A stretch of DNA of 64,000 bases from Winogradskyella forsetii (GTDB taxonomy: Bacteria > Bacteroidota > Bacteroidia > Flavobacteriales > Flavobacteriaceae). Below the pieces are notes generated by a model. It did not search any database. It was given only the letters and a program-made list of their open reading frames with translations, and was not told where the DNA came from. The stretch is taken from assembly GCF_013394595.1 (NCBI RefSeq), contig NZ_CP053348.1, positions 248,001 to 312,000 of the forward strand. The letters run 5' to 3'. Positions within the stretch are counted from its first letter, which is position 1, and each line of letters starts with the position of its first letter. Below are positions 44,271-53,814 of this stretch, piece after piece. A program made the translations under genes and the position numbers.

Positions 44271-44326
44271 GGTCTCAACATCTTAAATAGATAAGTGCTT
44301 CGTTTTAAATAACGTTGTAGAATGAC

Positions 44327-45016
44327 TTATAATTTTAGATAAAAATCGTTAACCTGTTTTGCATCATATTTATTCTGATCAAACTTATAAAGATAGGAAC
44401 CCTTAGTAGAAGAGGTCATGTCTTTTTCATTCAGCTTCACTACAATATCCATAGACTTTATTTTATTGATAAAGTTTCTCTTATCCAATTCTTTATCTAG
44501 AATAGTTTCATATAGTTTTTGCAATTGGCGCATTGTAAACTTTTCAGGAAGTAATTCAAAACCAATAGGATTTATAGATGTTCTGCGTCGTAAGCGTCTT
44601 ACTGCTTTTTCCAACATTTCATTGTGGTCAAAAATTAGCTGAGGAATCTGGCTTAGACTAAACCATTTGGCATTATAATTCTCTATTAATTCTTCGTTAT
44701 GCTTTTCAATGTTTATAATAGCATAATAAGAAGTTGAAATTGTTCTTTCAACAGGATCTCTATCTACCGCACTAAAAGCATAAAGTTGTTCTAGGTAGAT
44801 GTCGTGCATTCCTGTTAGTCTAAATAGTATTCTTGCGGCAGCATCGTCTAATGTTTCATTTTTCTTTAAAAAGCCACCCATTAAAGACCATTTTCCTTTT
44901 TCTGGTTCAAAATCCCTTTGAATTAGAAGTACCTTCAAATCTTCATCATCAAACCCAAAAATGATACAATCTACGGCTAGAAAAATTTTATCTTCTGGTA
45001 TATAGCCTTTAAACAT
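44327..45016 (-). CDS. araR: NUDIX-related transcriptional regulator, AraR type
   Basis: A 229-aa protein: an N-terminal NUDIX fold (residues ~10-150) and a C-terminal winged helix (FTMRQLQKLYETILDKELDK, RNFINKIKSMDIV). The NUDIX box GGFLKKNETLDDAAARILFR lacks the catalytic REx(2)EE residues, so it binds a ligand without hydrolysis. This is the NrtR-derived AraR group that controls L-arabinose genes in Bacteroides and relatives, with arabinose as inducer. It is divergent from the arabinose operon, and palindromes lie between them. The symbol rests on architecture and context. Confidence 0.88.
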   Translation of the reverse strand: MFKGYIPEDKIFLAVDCIIFGFDDEDLKVLLIQRDFEPEKGKWSLMGGFLKKNETLDDAAARILFRLTGMHDIYLEQLYAFSAVDRDPVERTISTSYYAIINIEKHNEELIENYNAKWFSLSQIPQLIFDHNEMLEKAVRRLRRRTSINPIGFELLPEKFTMRQLQKLYETILDKELDKRNFINKIKSMDIVVKLNEKDMTSSTKGSYLYKFDQNKYDAKQVNDFYLKL

Positions 45017-45031
45017 AATTTAAAATTTTCA

Positions 45032-45039
45032 CAAAAGTA
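45032..45039 (-). promoter_or_regulatory. TACTTTTG promoter box of the NUDIX regulator gene
   Basis: TAnnTTTG match on the minus strand, 16 bases from the ATG; a -33 TTG at proper distance is not seen. Confidence 0.4.
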
Positions 45040-45072
45040 TAGTAAATTTTAAATATGACGCCTGTTAGGAGC

Positions 45073-45099
45073 AAATAAGTGTTAATATTACATTTATTT
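45073..45099. promoter_or_regulatory. putative AraR operator 1
   Basis: AAATAAGTGTTAATATTACA then TTTATTT: an inverted repeat with core AGTGT-N7-ACATTT. Located 57 bases upstream of the regulator ATG. Confidence 0.7.
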
Positions 45100-45141
45100 T
45101 TAAAACTATTTGGTTTTAATAATTGTTTTGTATTACTTTGG

Positions 45142-45161
45142 TAGTGTCTTAATTACACTTA
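45142..45161. promoter_or_regulatory. putative AraR operator 2
   Basis: TAGTGTCTTAATTACACTTA, same AGTGT-N7-ACACTT core. It directly follows a TACTTTG box (45134-45140) with TTTG 21 bases before it, a plausible promoter for the GH51 operon. Confidence 0.7.
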
Positions 45162-45298
45162 TTGTTTTTTAACTATAGCATAAATTACTCATTATAGATT
45201 TATCGCTGTGATTGACACCGTTTTCTTTGATTTCCTGACTCATTTATCGTGAGTTTGGGATGGCGAAGTATACTTAATGTTAAATAAATAATCATATA

Positions 45299-46843
45299 AT
45301 GCATCTACAATTTTCTAAATTTTTCAAGGCGTTTGCAGTCATTTTAGTAGCATCATTTGGGCATTCACAAAATAATGCAACAATAGTTAAAATAAATCCT
45401 GCAGAAACAAACCAAACCATTAGTAAACATATTTATGGACATTTTGCAGAACACTTAGGTAGATCTGTTTACGGTGGACTATATGTTGGAGATGATAGTG
45501 CTATTCCGAATACAGATGGGGTGAGAAACGATATTATTGAAGCGCTTAAAGAGCTCAATATTCCTAACCTGCGATGGCCAGGAGGTTGTTTTGCAGATAT
45601 TTATCATTGGAAAGATGGCATAGGCCCAAAAGAAGATAGAAAAAATATAGAAAACGTCTCTTGGGGTAATGTAAGAGAAGATAACGGTTTTGGCACACAT
45701 GAGTTTTTAAATTTATGCGAAACGTTAGGGGCGGAACCTTATTTAGCCGTTAATATGAATTCTGGTTCTGTACAAGAGGCCGTAGAATGGGAGCGTTATG
45801 TAAATAACCCAAATGGATCTAGCGACTTAACAGATTTGAGAAAAGAAAATGGTAGAGAAACACCATGGGACGTTAAGTATTGGGGTATTGGTAACGAGTC
45901 TTGGGATTGTGGAGGTGATATGACCGCAGAATATTATAGCAACCTCTATAAACGCTATGCAACTGCCATATCTAGCTACGATAATACCGAGAAATTATAC
46001 CGAATAGCTGTAGGGCCTGGGGAACCAGATTACGAATGGACAGAAACAGTTATGAAAAACATACCAGCTAATAGGATAGAAGGGCTTTCTGTGCATCATT
46101 ACTCTGTTTTTGATTGGGTAGACAAAGGCCATTCCATTGAATTTACCGATGAAGAATATTTTAAAACCATGCAAAGAGCTTGGTTTATGGACGAGTTTAT
46201 CAATAAAAATGCTGAGGTCATGGATAAGTATGATCCAGAAAAAAAAGTAGGCCTAATTGTAGATGAATGGGGCGGTTGGTATAATGTTTTACCAGGTACA
46301 AATAAATCATTTTTACATCAGCAAAATACAATGCGAGATGCTATGATTGCAGGACTTACTTTAAACATTTTCAATAATCATGCAGATCGAGTGCACATGG
46401 CAAATTTAGCTCAGACCGTTAATGTTTTGCAAGCCATAATTTTAACAGATGACGAAAAGATGTTACTGACACCAACATATCATGTGATGAATATGTATAA
46501 AGTTCATCAAGATGCTGAGTTATTGTCAACTGAAATTGAAAATAATCCTAGTTTTGGAGATGCACCAGCAATTTCTTTATCAGCTTCAACAGATAAATCA
46601 GGAAAAACACATGTATCATTGGTAAATATTGATGGCGATAAATCCTATGAAATTACTGTGAATGTTGATAAAATGAAGCCAATTTCGGCTTCAATCTTGG
46701 AATCCAAAAAAGTACAAGATCATAATACTTTTGATAATCCAGATAAAATTAAGCCTAAAGAATTCAAAGATTTTAAATACAAAAAAGGAAAAATAACATT
46801 AGAAATTCCAGCGTTTTCTGTTGTTGTTTTTGAATTAAATTAA
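45299..46843 (+). CDS. alpha-L-arabinofuranosidase, GH51
   Basis: A 514-aa enzyme with a signal peptide (AFAVILVASFGHSQ), so it is exported. GH51 markers: HFAEHLGRSVYGGLY, LRWPGGCFADIYHW, acid/base E200 in WGIGNESWDCGG and nucleophile E323 in IVDEWGGWY; a C-terminal beta-sandwich ends in IPAFSVVVFELN. It releases L-arabinose from arabinan, arabinoxylan or arabinogalactan side chains. It leads the araBDA operon, five bases before araB. Confidence 0.96.
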   Translation: MHLQFSKFFKAFAVILVASFGHSQNNATIVKINPAETNQTISKHIYGHFAEHLGRSVYGGLYVGDDSAIPNTDGVRNDIIEALKELNIPNLRWPGGCFADIYHWKDGIGPKEDRKNIENVSWGNVREDNGFGTHEFLNLCETLGAEPYLAVNMNSGSVQEAVEWERYVNNPNGSSDLTDLRKENGRETPWDVKYWGIGNESWDCGGDMTAEYYSNLYKRYATAISSYDNTEKLYRIAVGPGEPDYEWTETVMKNIPANRIEGLSVHHYSVFDWVDKGHSIEFTDEEYFKTMQRAWFMDEFINKNAEVMDKYDPEKKVGLIVDEWGGWYNVLPGTNKSFLHQQNTMRDAMIAGLTLNIFNNHADRVHMANLAQTVNVLQAIILTDDEKMLLTPTYHVMNMYKVHQDAELLSTEIENNPSFGDAPAISLSASTDKSGKTHVSLVNIDGDKSYEITVNVDKMKPISASILESKKVQDHNTFDNPDKIKPKEFKDFKYKKGKITLEIPAFSVVVFELN

Positions 46844-46848
46844 TAGTA

Positions 46849-48534
46849 ATGAATAAGACATATGTCATTGGTCTCGATTACGGATCAGATTCGGTAAGAG
46901 CAGTATTAATTGATACGCAAAACGGAGCCGAATTGGCCTCAGAGGTGTTTTGGTATCCACGTTGGAAAGCGCAAAAATATTGTAACCCAGGAATCAATCA
47001 ATTTAGACAACATCCATTAGATCACATCGAAGGATTAGAACACACCATAACATCCGTAATTTCCCAAAGTGGGGTAACACCAGAAACCATTGTAAGCATT
47101 TGTATTGATACTACGGGATCTTCACCTTTACCATTAACAAAAGATGGAACACCACTAGCTTTAGTAGATGACTTCAAGGAAAATCCAAACGCATTAATGG
47201 TGCTTTGGAAGGACCATACAGCGGTCAAAGAAGCTAATGAAATTAATGATTTGGCAAGAAATTGGGGTGGAGAAGATTACACAAAATATGAAGGTGGAAT
47301 TTATTCTTCAGAATGGTTTTGGGCAAAAATCTTGCACGTAGCCAGAGAAGATAAAGCAGTAAAAGAAGCGGCACATACGTGGATGGAACACTGTGATTAT
47401 ATGACGTATATGTTGGTGGACAATCAAGATCTCGCATCCTTCAAACGCAGTCGTTGTGCAGCAGGACACAAAGCTATGTGGCACAAAAGCTGGAATGGGT
47501 TGCCTGCTAAAACATTTTTGGATCAACTAGATCCTTATTTAGCAGAGTTAAGAGATCATTTATACGATGAAACCTATACGTCTGATGACATTGCAGGGCA
47601 CTTAAACCAAAAATGGGCAGATAAGCTAGGGTTAACCACAAAAACAGTCATTGCAGTTGGCACATTTGATGCACATGCTGGTGCTGTTGGTGCTAAAGTA
47701 GATAAGAACACTTTAGTACGTGTTATGGGAACATCAACCTGTGATATTATGGTCGCAGACGAAGACGTAATTGGTAACAATTGTGTTAAGGGTATTTGCG
47801 GACAAGTAGATGGATCGGTAATTCCTGGGTTTATTGGTTTAGAAGCTGGTCAATCAGCTTTTGGTGATGTCTTAGCGTGGTTTAAAAGCGTTTTAGACTG
47901 GCCAATTGAAAACTTAGTAATGACTTCTTCAATACTTTCTGAAGATCAAAAAGAAAAACTTCAAAAGGAAATTGATGCTAATTTTATTCGAACTTTAACA
48001 AGTCAAGCTGAAAAAATCACGTTAGAAGAAGCCGTGCCAATCGCTTTAGATTGGGTAAATGGCCGCAGGACACCAGATGCAAATCAAGAATTAAAAGCAG
48101 CATTTACAGGTGTTTCATTAGGTACAAAAGCACCACATATTTTTAAAGCATTGGTTAATGCCATTTGTTTTGGGTCTAAAATGATTGTAGATCGTTTTGA
48201 AGACGAAGGTGTGAAAATTGATACCATAATCGGTATTGGTGGCGTAGCGCGTAAATCACCATTTATTATGCAAACGCTATCAAATGTTGTGAATATGCCC
48301 ATAAAAGTAGCGGAGTCTGACCAAGCACCAGCTTTAGGAGCAGCGATCTACGCAGCTGTTGCAGCAGGTATTTATAGTAATGTTGTTGAGGCAAGTAAAG
48401 TCATGGGAAGCGATTTTGAAGCAGAGTATTTCCCTCAGGCGAATCAAGTTAAAACATATGCAAACTTCATGGAAGCTTATAAAGTTCTAGGGCAGTTTGT
48501 GGAAGCATCAATAAAATCAAAAACATATGAATAA
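46849..48534 (+). CDS. araB: ribulokinase
   Basis: A 561-aa FGGY kinase of ribulokinase length. VIGLDYGSDSVRAVLID, SICIDTTGSSPLPLTKDG, LWKDHTAVKEANEIN, YEGGIYSSEWFWAK and MGTSTCDIMVAD are AraB segments. It phosphorylates L-ribulose to L-ribulose-5-P. The stop overlaps the araD start by eight bases, so the two are translationally coupled. Confidence 0.97.
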   Translation: MNKTYVIGLDYGSDSVRAVLIDTQNGAELASEVFWYPRWKAQKYCNPGINQFRQHPLDHIEGLEHTITSVISQSGVTPETIVSICIDTTGSSPLPLTKDGTPLALVDDFKENPNALMVLWKDHTAVKEANEINDLARNWGGEDYTKYEGGIYSSEWFWAKILHVAREDKAVKEAAHTWMEHCDYMTYMLVDNQDLASFKRSRCAAGHKAMWHKSWNGLPAKTFLDQLDPYLAELRDHLYDETYTSDDIAGHLNQKWADKLGLTTKTVIAVGTFDAHAGAVGAKVDKNTLVRVMGTSTCDIMVADEDVIGNNCVKGICGQVDGSVIPGFIGLEAGQSAFGDVLAWFKSVLDWPIENLVMTSSILSEDQKEKLQKEIDANFIRTLTSQAEKITLEEAVPIALDWVNGRRTPDANQELKAAFTGVSLGTKAPHIFKALVNAICFGSKMIVDRFEDEGVKIDTIIGIGGVARKSPFIMQTLSNVVNMPIKVAESDQAPALGAAIYAAVAAGIYSNVVEASKVMGSDFEAEYFPQANQVKTYANFMEAYKVLGQFVEASIKSKTYE

Positions 48535-49228
48535 CAAATATAAATCACTAAAGGAAGAATGCTATGAGGCAAATATGCAATTAAATGCATTAAACCTTGT
48601 CGTTTACACGTTTGGGAATGTAAGTGCAGTAGATAGAGCAACTGGTGCATTTGCCATTAAACCAAGTGGTGTGGCTTATGAAAAATTAAAACCGGAAGAT
48701 ATTGTTATTGTTGATTTCGACAACAATATTATTGAAGGCACAATGCGCCCTTCTTCAGATACCAAAACACATGCCTATTTATATAAACATTGGGAGGATA
48801 TTGGAGGAATCGCACATACGCACGCTACATATTCTGTGGCTTGGGCTCAGGCTCAGATGGACATTCCTATTTTTGGAACCACACATGCCGATCATTTAAC
48901 GGCTGATATTCCATGTGCAGCACCTATGCGTGACGATTTAATTGAAGGCAATTACGAACACAATACAGCTATCCAAATTATTGATTGCTTCAAGGATAAA
49001 GGCATTTCACACAGTGAAGTAGAAATGGTACTTTTAGGAAACCATGGGCCATTTACATGGGGAAAGAATGCAGCCAAAGCGGTTTATAATAGTAAAGTGC
49101 TTGAGGTTTGTGCTGAAATGGCTTACTTAACAAGACAAATAAACCCAAAGGCACCAAGATTAAAAGATTCATTAATTAAAAAACATTACGATCGTAAGCA
49201 CGGTGCAAATTCATATTACGGTCAATAA
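48527..49228 (+). CDS. araD: L-ribulose-5-phosphate 4-epimerase
   Basis: A 233-aa class II aldolase-fold enzyme. Zn ligands H97 and H99 are in IAHTHATYSVAWAQ; PSGVAYEKLKPEDIVIVD, PSSDTKTHAYLYKHW and TTHADHLTADIPC are typical; the tail RKHGANSYYGQ is the AraD C-terminus. It converts L-ribulose-5-P to D-xylulose-5-P, which enters the pentose phosphate pathway served by tkt/tal of the xylose operon. Confidence 0.97.
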   Translation: MNNKYKSLKEECYEANMQLNALNLVVYTFGNVSAVDRATGAFAIKPSGVAYEKLKPEDIVIVDFDNNIIEGTMRPSSDTKTHAYLYKHWEDIGGIAHTHATYSVAWAQAQMDIPIFGTTHADHLTADIPCAAPMRDDLIEGNYEHNTAIQIIDCFKDKGISHSEVEMVLLGNHGPFTWGKNAAKAVYNSKVLEVCAEMAYLTRQINPKAPRLKDSLIKKHYDRKHGANSYYGQ

Positions 49229-49243
49229 CTAATAAAATTAAAA

Positions 49244-50740
49244 ATGATAGATATTTCAAATAAGGAAGTTTGGTTTATAACAGGAAGCCAGGATTTATAT
49301 GGTAAAGAAACATTAAAACAAGTCGCTCAGAACTCAACCGAAATTGCAAAAGCCTTAAACGACTCTGCACTAATACCAGTAAAAGTTATCTTTAAGCCAA
49401 CCGTAAAGTCTTCTGATGAGATTTTCGAAACTTTAACGGCTGCAAACCATGAGAAGAATTGTATTGGTATCATTACTTGGATGCATACGTTTTCACCAGC
49501 AAAAATGTGGATTAGAGGCTTAACAGCGCTCCAAAAACCAATGTGTCATCTACATACTCAATTTAATAGAGACATTCCATGGAATTCGATTGATATGGAT
49601 TTTATGAACTTAAATCAGGCCGCACATGGCGACCGCGAATTTGGGTTTATGGTGAGTCGTTTACGTAAAAACAGAAAGGTTGTCGTTGGGCATTGGTCTA
49701 CAGAATTAGTTCAGAAGAAAATTGGAGATTGGACACGCGTAGCTGCTGGTTGGGATGATTGGCAAGGTGCCAAATTTGCTCGTTTCGGTGACAATATGCG
49801 TTTTGTTGCAGTTACCGATGGTGATAAAGTTGAGGCCGAAACAAAGTTCGGGTTTTCAGTAAATACATATGCTGTTGGAGATTTGGTGGCAGTTATTAAT
49901 TCAATTTCAGATAACGCTATAAACAAACTTGTTAAAGAATATGAAGCTTCGTATAGCATGGCGGAATCACTTCTTGAAGGAGGAAAAAACAGACAGTCTT
50001 TACTTGAGGCGGCACGCATAGAATTAGGTCTTGAAAAATTCCTGGTTGATGGTGGTTTCAAAGGTTTTACAGATACATTTGAAGATCTATATGGAATGAA
50101 ACAATTACCAGGTCTACCAGTACAACGATTAATGCAAAAAGGGTATGGTTTTGCTGGTGAAGGTGACTGGAAAACAGCCGCATTAACTCGAGCTATGAAA
50201 GTTATGGGGTATGGATTAACAGGAGGTAATGCCTTTATGGAAGATTACACCTTACATTTAGATCCTTCCGATCCTAAAATTTTAGGGTCGCATATGTTAG
50301 AGGTAGATCCTGTTTTGGCTGGCGATAAGCCGTCTTGTGAAATACACCCTTTAGGAATTGGTGGTAAGGAAGATCCTGTACGTTTGGTATTTAATGGAAA
50401 AGCGGGCGACTCTTTAGTTGCTGCTTTAATGGATTTTGGAAACCGTTTTAGATTATTAATTAACAAAACGGTTGGAGAGGAAGTCACCGAAGCATTACCT
50501 AAATTACCAGTGGCACGGGTGATGTGGAAACCATTACCAGATTTTGAAACAGCATGTACAGCTTGGATTTTAGGAGGCGGCGCCCATCATACGTGTTACA
50601 GCGAAAATCTTTCAGTAGAACAATTAGAGGATTTTGCTGAAATGGCAGGCATTGAAGCCTTGGTAATTGATGAAGATACGACGGTTAGGAATTTTAAACA
50701 ATCGATAAAGGCTAACGAAGCATACTACATGTTTTATTAG
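49244..50740 (+). CDS. araA: L-arabinose isomerase
   Basis: A 498-aa enzyme of normal length. [67 protein letters not shown] and [16 protein letters not shown] are AraA segments with the metal-binding Glu/His. It converts L-arabinose to L-ribulose. It is 15 bases downstream of araD and 28 upstream of the epimerase gene. Confidence 0.98.
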   Translation: MIDISNKEVWFITGSQDLYGKETLKQVAQNSTEIAKALNDSALIPVKVIFKPTVKSSDEIFETLTAANHEKNCIGIITWMHTFSPAKMWIRGLTALQKPMCHLHTQFNRDIPWNSIDMDFMNLNQAAHGDREFGFMVSRLRKNRKVVVGHWSTELVQKKIGDWTRVAAGWDDWQGAKFARFGDNMRFVAVTDGDKVEAETKFGFSVNTYAVGDLVAVINSISDNAINKLVKEYEASYSMAESLLEGGKNRQSLLEAARIELGLEKFLVDGGFKGFTDTFEDLYGMKQLPGLPVQRLMQKGYGFAGEGDWKTAALTRAMKVMGYGLTGGNAFMEDYTLHLDPSDPKILGSHMLEVDPVLAGDKPSCEIHPLGIGGKEDPVRLVFNGKAGDSLVAALMDFGNRFRLLINKTVGEEVTEALPKLPVARVMWKPLPDFETACTAWILGGGAHHTCYSENLSVEQLEDFAEMAGIEALVIDEDTTVRNFKQSIKANEAYYMFY

Positions 50741-50768
50741 TAAATAAACAAACTAATAACTAAATTAA

Positions 50769-51956
50769 ATGAAAAAATCAAAAGCGCTCTTTTATTGCTT
50801 TGTGTTTGCTTTTATAGCAAGTGTTAACATTCAATGTAAAGAATCAAAAAAAGAAGAAACCACTGAAAAAGAAGAGAGTATGGTAGAAGAGAACTTGCCT
50901 ATAGTGAAATCGGAATTTGGTAAAACAAATGATAGTACTACAGTACAACAATACACCTTAAAAAACAGCAATGGTGTAGAGTTAAACGTTATTACTTACG
51001 GTGGTAGAATTACATCTTTAAAAGTGCCAAATAAAGACGGTAAATTAGAGAATGTCGTTTTGGGTCATGACACTATGGAAGGTTATTTGCGAGATGACAA
51101 TCCGTTTTTTGGGGCATTAATTGGTCGTTTCGGTAACCGAATTGCTAAGGGCAAATTCACTTTAGATGGCAAAGAATATAACTTAGAGACTAATGATGGG
51201 GCCAACCATTTACACGGTGGTGTTTTAGGTTTTGATCGTGTTATTTGGAAAGTAACACCTATGGAGGGCAAAGAAGATTCAGCCTTAAAACTAACCTATT
51301 TGAGTAAAGACGGTGAAGAAGGCTATCCAGGAAATCTAGAAGTTACGGTAATTTATACACTTACAAAAGATAATGCCTTGGAGGTTTCCTATGAAGCCAC
51401 AACAGATAAAACTACGGTTATTAATTTAACGCAACATGCGTATTTTAACTTAACAGGAGATTTTTCAAAAGACATTTTAAATCACGATGTTGTGATAGAT
51501 GCAGATACGTATTTACCAGTTGATGAAACCCTAATTCCAACTGGTGAGATCAGAAAAGTTGAAGGCACACCTTTCGATTTCACTTCAGCAAAAAAAGTAG
51601 GAAAAGAAATTGGTTCAGATAATGAGCAGTTAAAACGTGGACAAGGTTACGACCATTGTTGGGTTTTAAATGGAGAAAAAGGGGATATGCGTTTTGTAGC
51701 ATCAGCATATGATGAAAGTAGCGGACGTTTTATGGAAATTTTATCAACGGAACCAGCAATTCAGTTTTACACAGGAAACTTTTTAGATGGTACCTTACCA
51801 AACCCTAATGGTGGAACGTATGCACACAGAACTGGTTTCTGTTTAGAAACACAGCATTATCCAGATTCACCAAATCAAGAAGCATTTCCAACCACAGTTT
51901 TACATCCAGATGAGACGTATTCGACAAAAACAACATTTAAATTTTCGATAAAGTAA
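50769..51956 (+). CDS. galM: aldose 1-epimerase (mutarotase), lipoprotein
   Basis: A 395-aa protein with lipoprotein signal (FAFIASVNIQCK, Cys 23), followed by an acidic linker and the GalM fold: VITYGGRITSLKVPNKDG, FFGALIGRFGNRIAKG, NDGANHLHGGVLGFDR, LTQHAYFNLTG and FCLETQHYPDSPNQ. His in NHLHGG and TQHAYF are active-site residues. It speeds anomer interchange of the released sugar before uptake in the periplasm or at the outer membrane. Confidence 0.95.
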   Translation: MKKSKALFYCFVFAFIASVNIQCKESKKEETTEKEESMVEENLPIVKSEFGKTNDSTTVQQYTLKNSNGVELNVITYGGRITSLKVPNKDGKLENVVLGHDTMEGYLRDDNPFFGALIGRFGNRIAKGKFTLDGKEYNLETNDGANHLHGGVLGFDRVIWKVTPMEGKEDSALKLTYLSKDGEEGYPGNLEVTVIYTLTKDNALEVSYEATTDKTTVINLTQHAYFNLTGDFSKDILNHDVVIDADTYLPVDETLIPTGEIRKVEGTPFDFTSAKKVGKEIGSDNEQLKRGQGYDHCWVLNGEKGDMRFVASAYDESSGRFMEILSTEPAIQFYTGNFLDGTLPNPNGGTYAHRTGFCLETQHYPDSPNQEAFPTTVLHPDETYSTKTTFKFSIK

Positions 51957-52007
51957 TCCATCGTGTAAACGTTATAAATACAACTAACTAAATAAAAACT
52001 AAAAATT

Positions 52008-53573
52008 ATGGGTCTAATTTCTTTTGGTGCTTTTACCTTAATTGTAGCGATCATCGCTTGGTGGTCAACCAGAAAAACGGATGAAAAAACTTCGGATGGT
52101 TATTTTCTTGGAGGCAGGAGCTTAACAGGACCTGTAATCGCTGGTTCATTATTACTAACTAATCTGTCAACTGAACAAATTGTTGGAATGAATGGCGTTT
52201 CATTTAGAGATGGTATTCCAATTATGGCTTATGAAGTAGTTGCTGCTATAGCCATGGTGTTTACTGCTTTTGTTTTGCTGCCTAAGTATCTTAAAAGTGG
52301 TATTGCTACTATTCCGCAATTTTTAGAAAATAGATACGGTAAATCAACCAAAACTATAGTTTCATTATTATTCCTTTTGGGTTACGCTATTTCTATGTTG
52401 CCAACGGTACTGTATTCAGGAGCGTTAGCTATAAATACCATGTTTGATATTCCTGAAATGTTAGGAATGGAGCCAGAACCTGCACTTTGGGTTACGGTTT
52501 GGACTATTGGTGTCATAGGGAGTTTATATGCCATTTTTGGAGGCTTGAAAGCGGTAGCGGTTTCAGATTCAATAAATGCTGTAGGTTTAATCATTGGAGG
52601 ATCTCTTATTCCAATCTTTGGGCTTATGAAAATTGGAGACGGAAATGTACTCACTGGTCTAAACAGACTTACAACAGCATTGCCTGAAAAGTTTGATATT
52701 ATTGGTGGTCCAGATTCGGATGTACCATTTTGGACCTTATTTACGGGAATGATAATCGTGAATTTTTATTATTGGGGAACAAACCAAGCCATTATTCAGA
52801 GAGCCCTTGGTGCTAAAAACCTTAAAGAAGGGCAAAAAGGACTTTTATTTGCAGCTTTTATTAAAATATTAGGACCATTTATTGTGGTATTACCAGGTAT
52901 TATTGCTTTCTATATTTTTAATGGTGATTTGGCAAATGCAGATGAAGCGTACCCAATGGTTGTTAAAGCGGTTTTGCCAGTAGCCTTTATAGGATTTTTT
53001 GCAGCAGTATTGTTTGGGGCGATTTTGAGTTCTTTTAATAGTGCTTTAAATAGTTCGGTGACCCTATTTGGTCTCGATTTCTATAAGTCCTATATTAAAA
53101 AGGATGCAACAGAAAGACAAACCGTAAAAGCAGGTAAACTATTTGGAATCGTTCTTGCTATATTTTCAATGGCCATTGCGCCATTGTTATATGGTGTAGA
53201 AGGTGGTATTTTTACATATTTACAACAGTTAAATGGAACACATAGTGTACCGATTTTAGCTATTGTGATTGTGGGGATATTCTCTAAGCGTGTCTCTGCT
53301 AAAGCAGCGAATATAGCTATCTTATTTAGTGCTATTACCTATTTAGTAACCCTTTACGTGATAAAACCAGATATTAGTTTTTTACATCTTATGGGAATTC
53401 TGTTTGTTTTAACCGTAATGATTATGTTCATTGTCAGCAAATTTATTCCAAGGGAAACGGATTACGTTCAAGTATACACTAAGCAAGTAGATATTACAAA
53501 TTGGAAATATTTGAAGCCTGTAGGTTTTGCAGCTGTTATTGCAGTAGTTGGGCTTTATATTTATCTATCTTAG
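52008..53573 (+). CDS. sodium:solute symporter (SSS/SGLT family), probable arabinose transporter
   Basis: A 521-aa protein with about 13-14 membrane helices. TSDGYFLGGRSLTGPVIAGS, NLSTEQIVGMNGVSFRDG, FLENRYGKSTKT and GAILSSFNSALNSSVTLFGL (the last holds the sodium-site SS.NS pattern) mark the SGLT branch. Position as last gene of the ara operon indicates import of L-arabinose or a related monosaccharide with Na+. It is 51 bases after galM. No SusC/SusD partner is seen. Confidence 0.93.
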   Translation: MGLISFGAFTLIVAIIAWWSTRKTDEKTSDGYFLGGRSLTGPVIAGSLLLTNLSTEQIVGMNGVSFRDGIPIMAYEVVAAIAMVFTAFVLLPKYLKSGIATIPQFLENRYGKSTKTIVSLLFLLGYAISMLPTVLYSGALAINTMFDIPEMLGMEPEPALWVTVWTIGVIGSLYAIFGGLKAVAVSDSINAVGLIIGGSLIPIFGLMKIGDGNVLTGLNRLTTALPEKFDIIGGPDSDVPFWTLFTGMIIVNFYYWGTNQAIIQRALGAKNLKEGQKGLLFAAFIKILGPFIVVLPGIIAFYIFNGDLANADEAYPMVVKAVLPVAFIGFFAAVLFGAILSSFNSALNSSVTLFGLDFYKSYIKKDATERQTVKAGKLFGIVLAIFSMAIAPLLYGVEGGIFTYLQQLNGTHSVPILAIVIVGIFSKRVSAKAANIAILFSAITYLVTLYVIKPDISFLHLMGILFVLTVMIMFIVSKFIPRETDYVQVYTKQVDITNWKYLKPVGFAAVIAVVGLYIYLS

Positions 53574-53625
53574 ATCATTTATTTTACATAGTACTTTAGA
53601 TTATATACAAGATAAGGCATATAGC

Positions 53626-53665
53626 TACACCTAATTAACACAATCGGTTGTTTTTGTTAGGTGTA
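53626..53665. repeat. inverted repeat TACACCTAA..TTAGGTGTA
   Basis: Nine-base perfect arms with a 22-nt loop in the gap between the symporter gene and GH95. It may act as a weak terminator for the ara operon (few T follow), and the loop contains the -33 element of the next promoter. Confidence 0.5.
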
Positions 53666-53678
53666 TTTACTAACTTTG
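53648..53678 (+). promoter_or_regulatory. promoter of the GH95-GH127-GH43-GH3 operon
   Basis: TTG at 53648-53650 and TAACTTTG at 53671-53678, spacer 20. The leader to the GH95 ATG would be about 130 bases and includes the third AraR-like site. Confidence 0.55.
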
Positions 53679-53761
53679 TTAATATAGTATAGTTTTCAGT
53701 TAATATTTTCTATAAGTTAAATCAAAGACTAGCTATATATAAATACTTATGTTTTATTTTA

Positions 53762-53782
53762 AAAGTGTGTAATTTACACTTT
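53762..53782. promoter_or_regulatory. putative AraR operator 3
   Basis: AAAGTGTGTAATTTACACTT followed by T: a 21-base palindrome with the same AGTGT-N7-ACACTT core as the two sites in the araR-GH51 spacer, 33 bases before the GH95 start. Confidence 0.72.
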
Positions 53783-53814
53783 AAAGCTAAAGTAGTTCCT
53801 GAAATAATTAGAAA

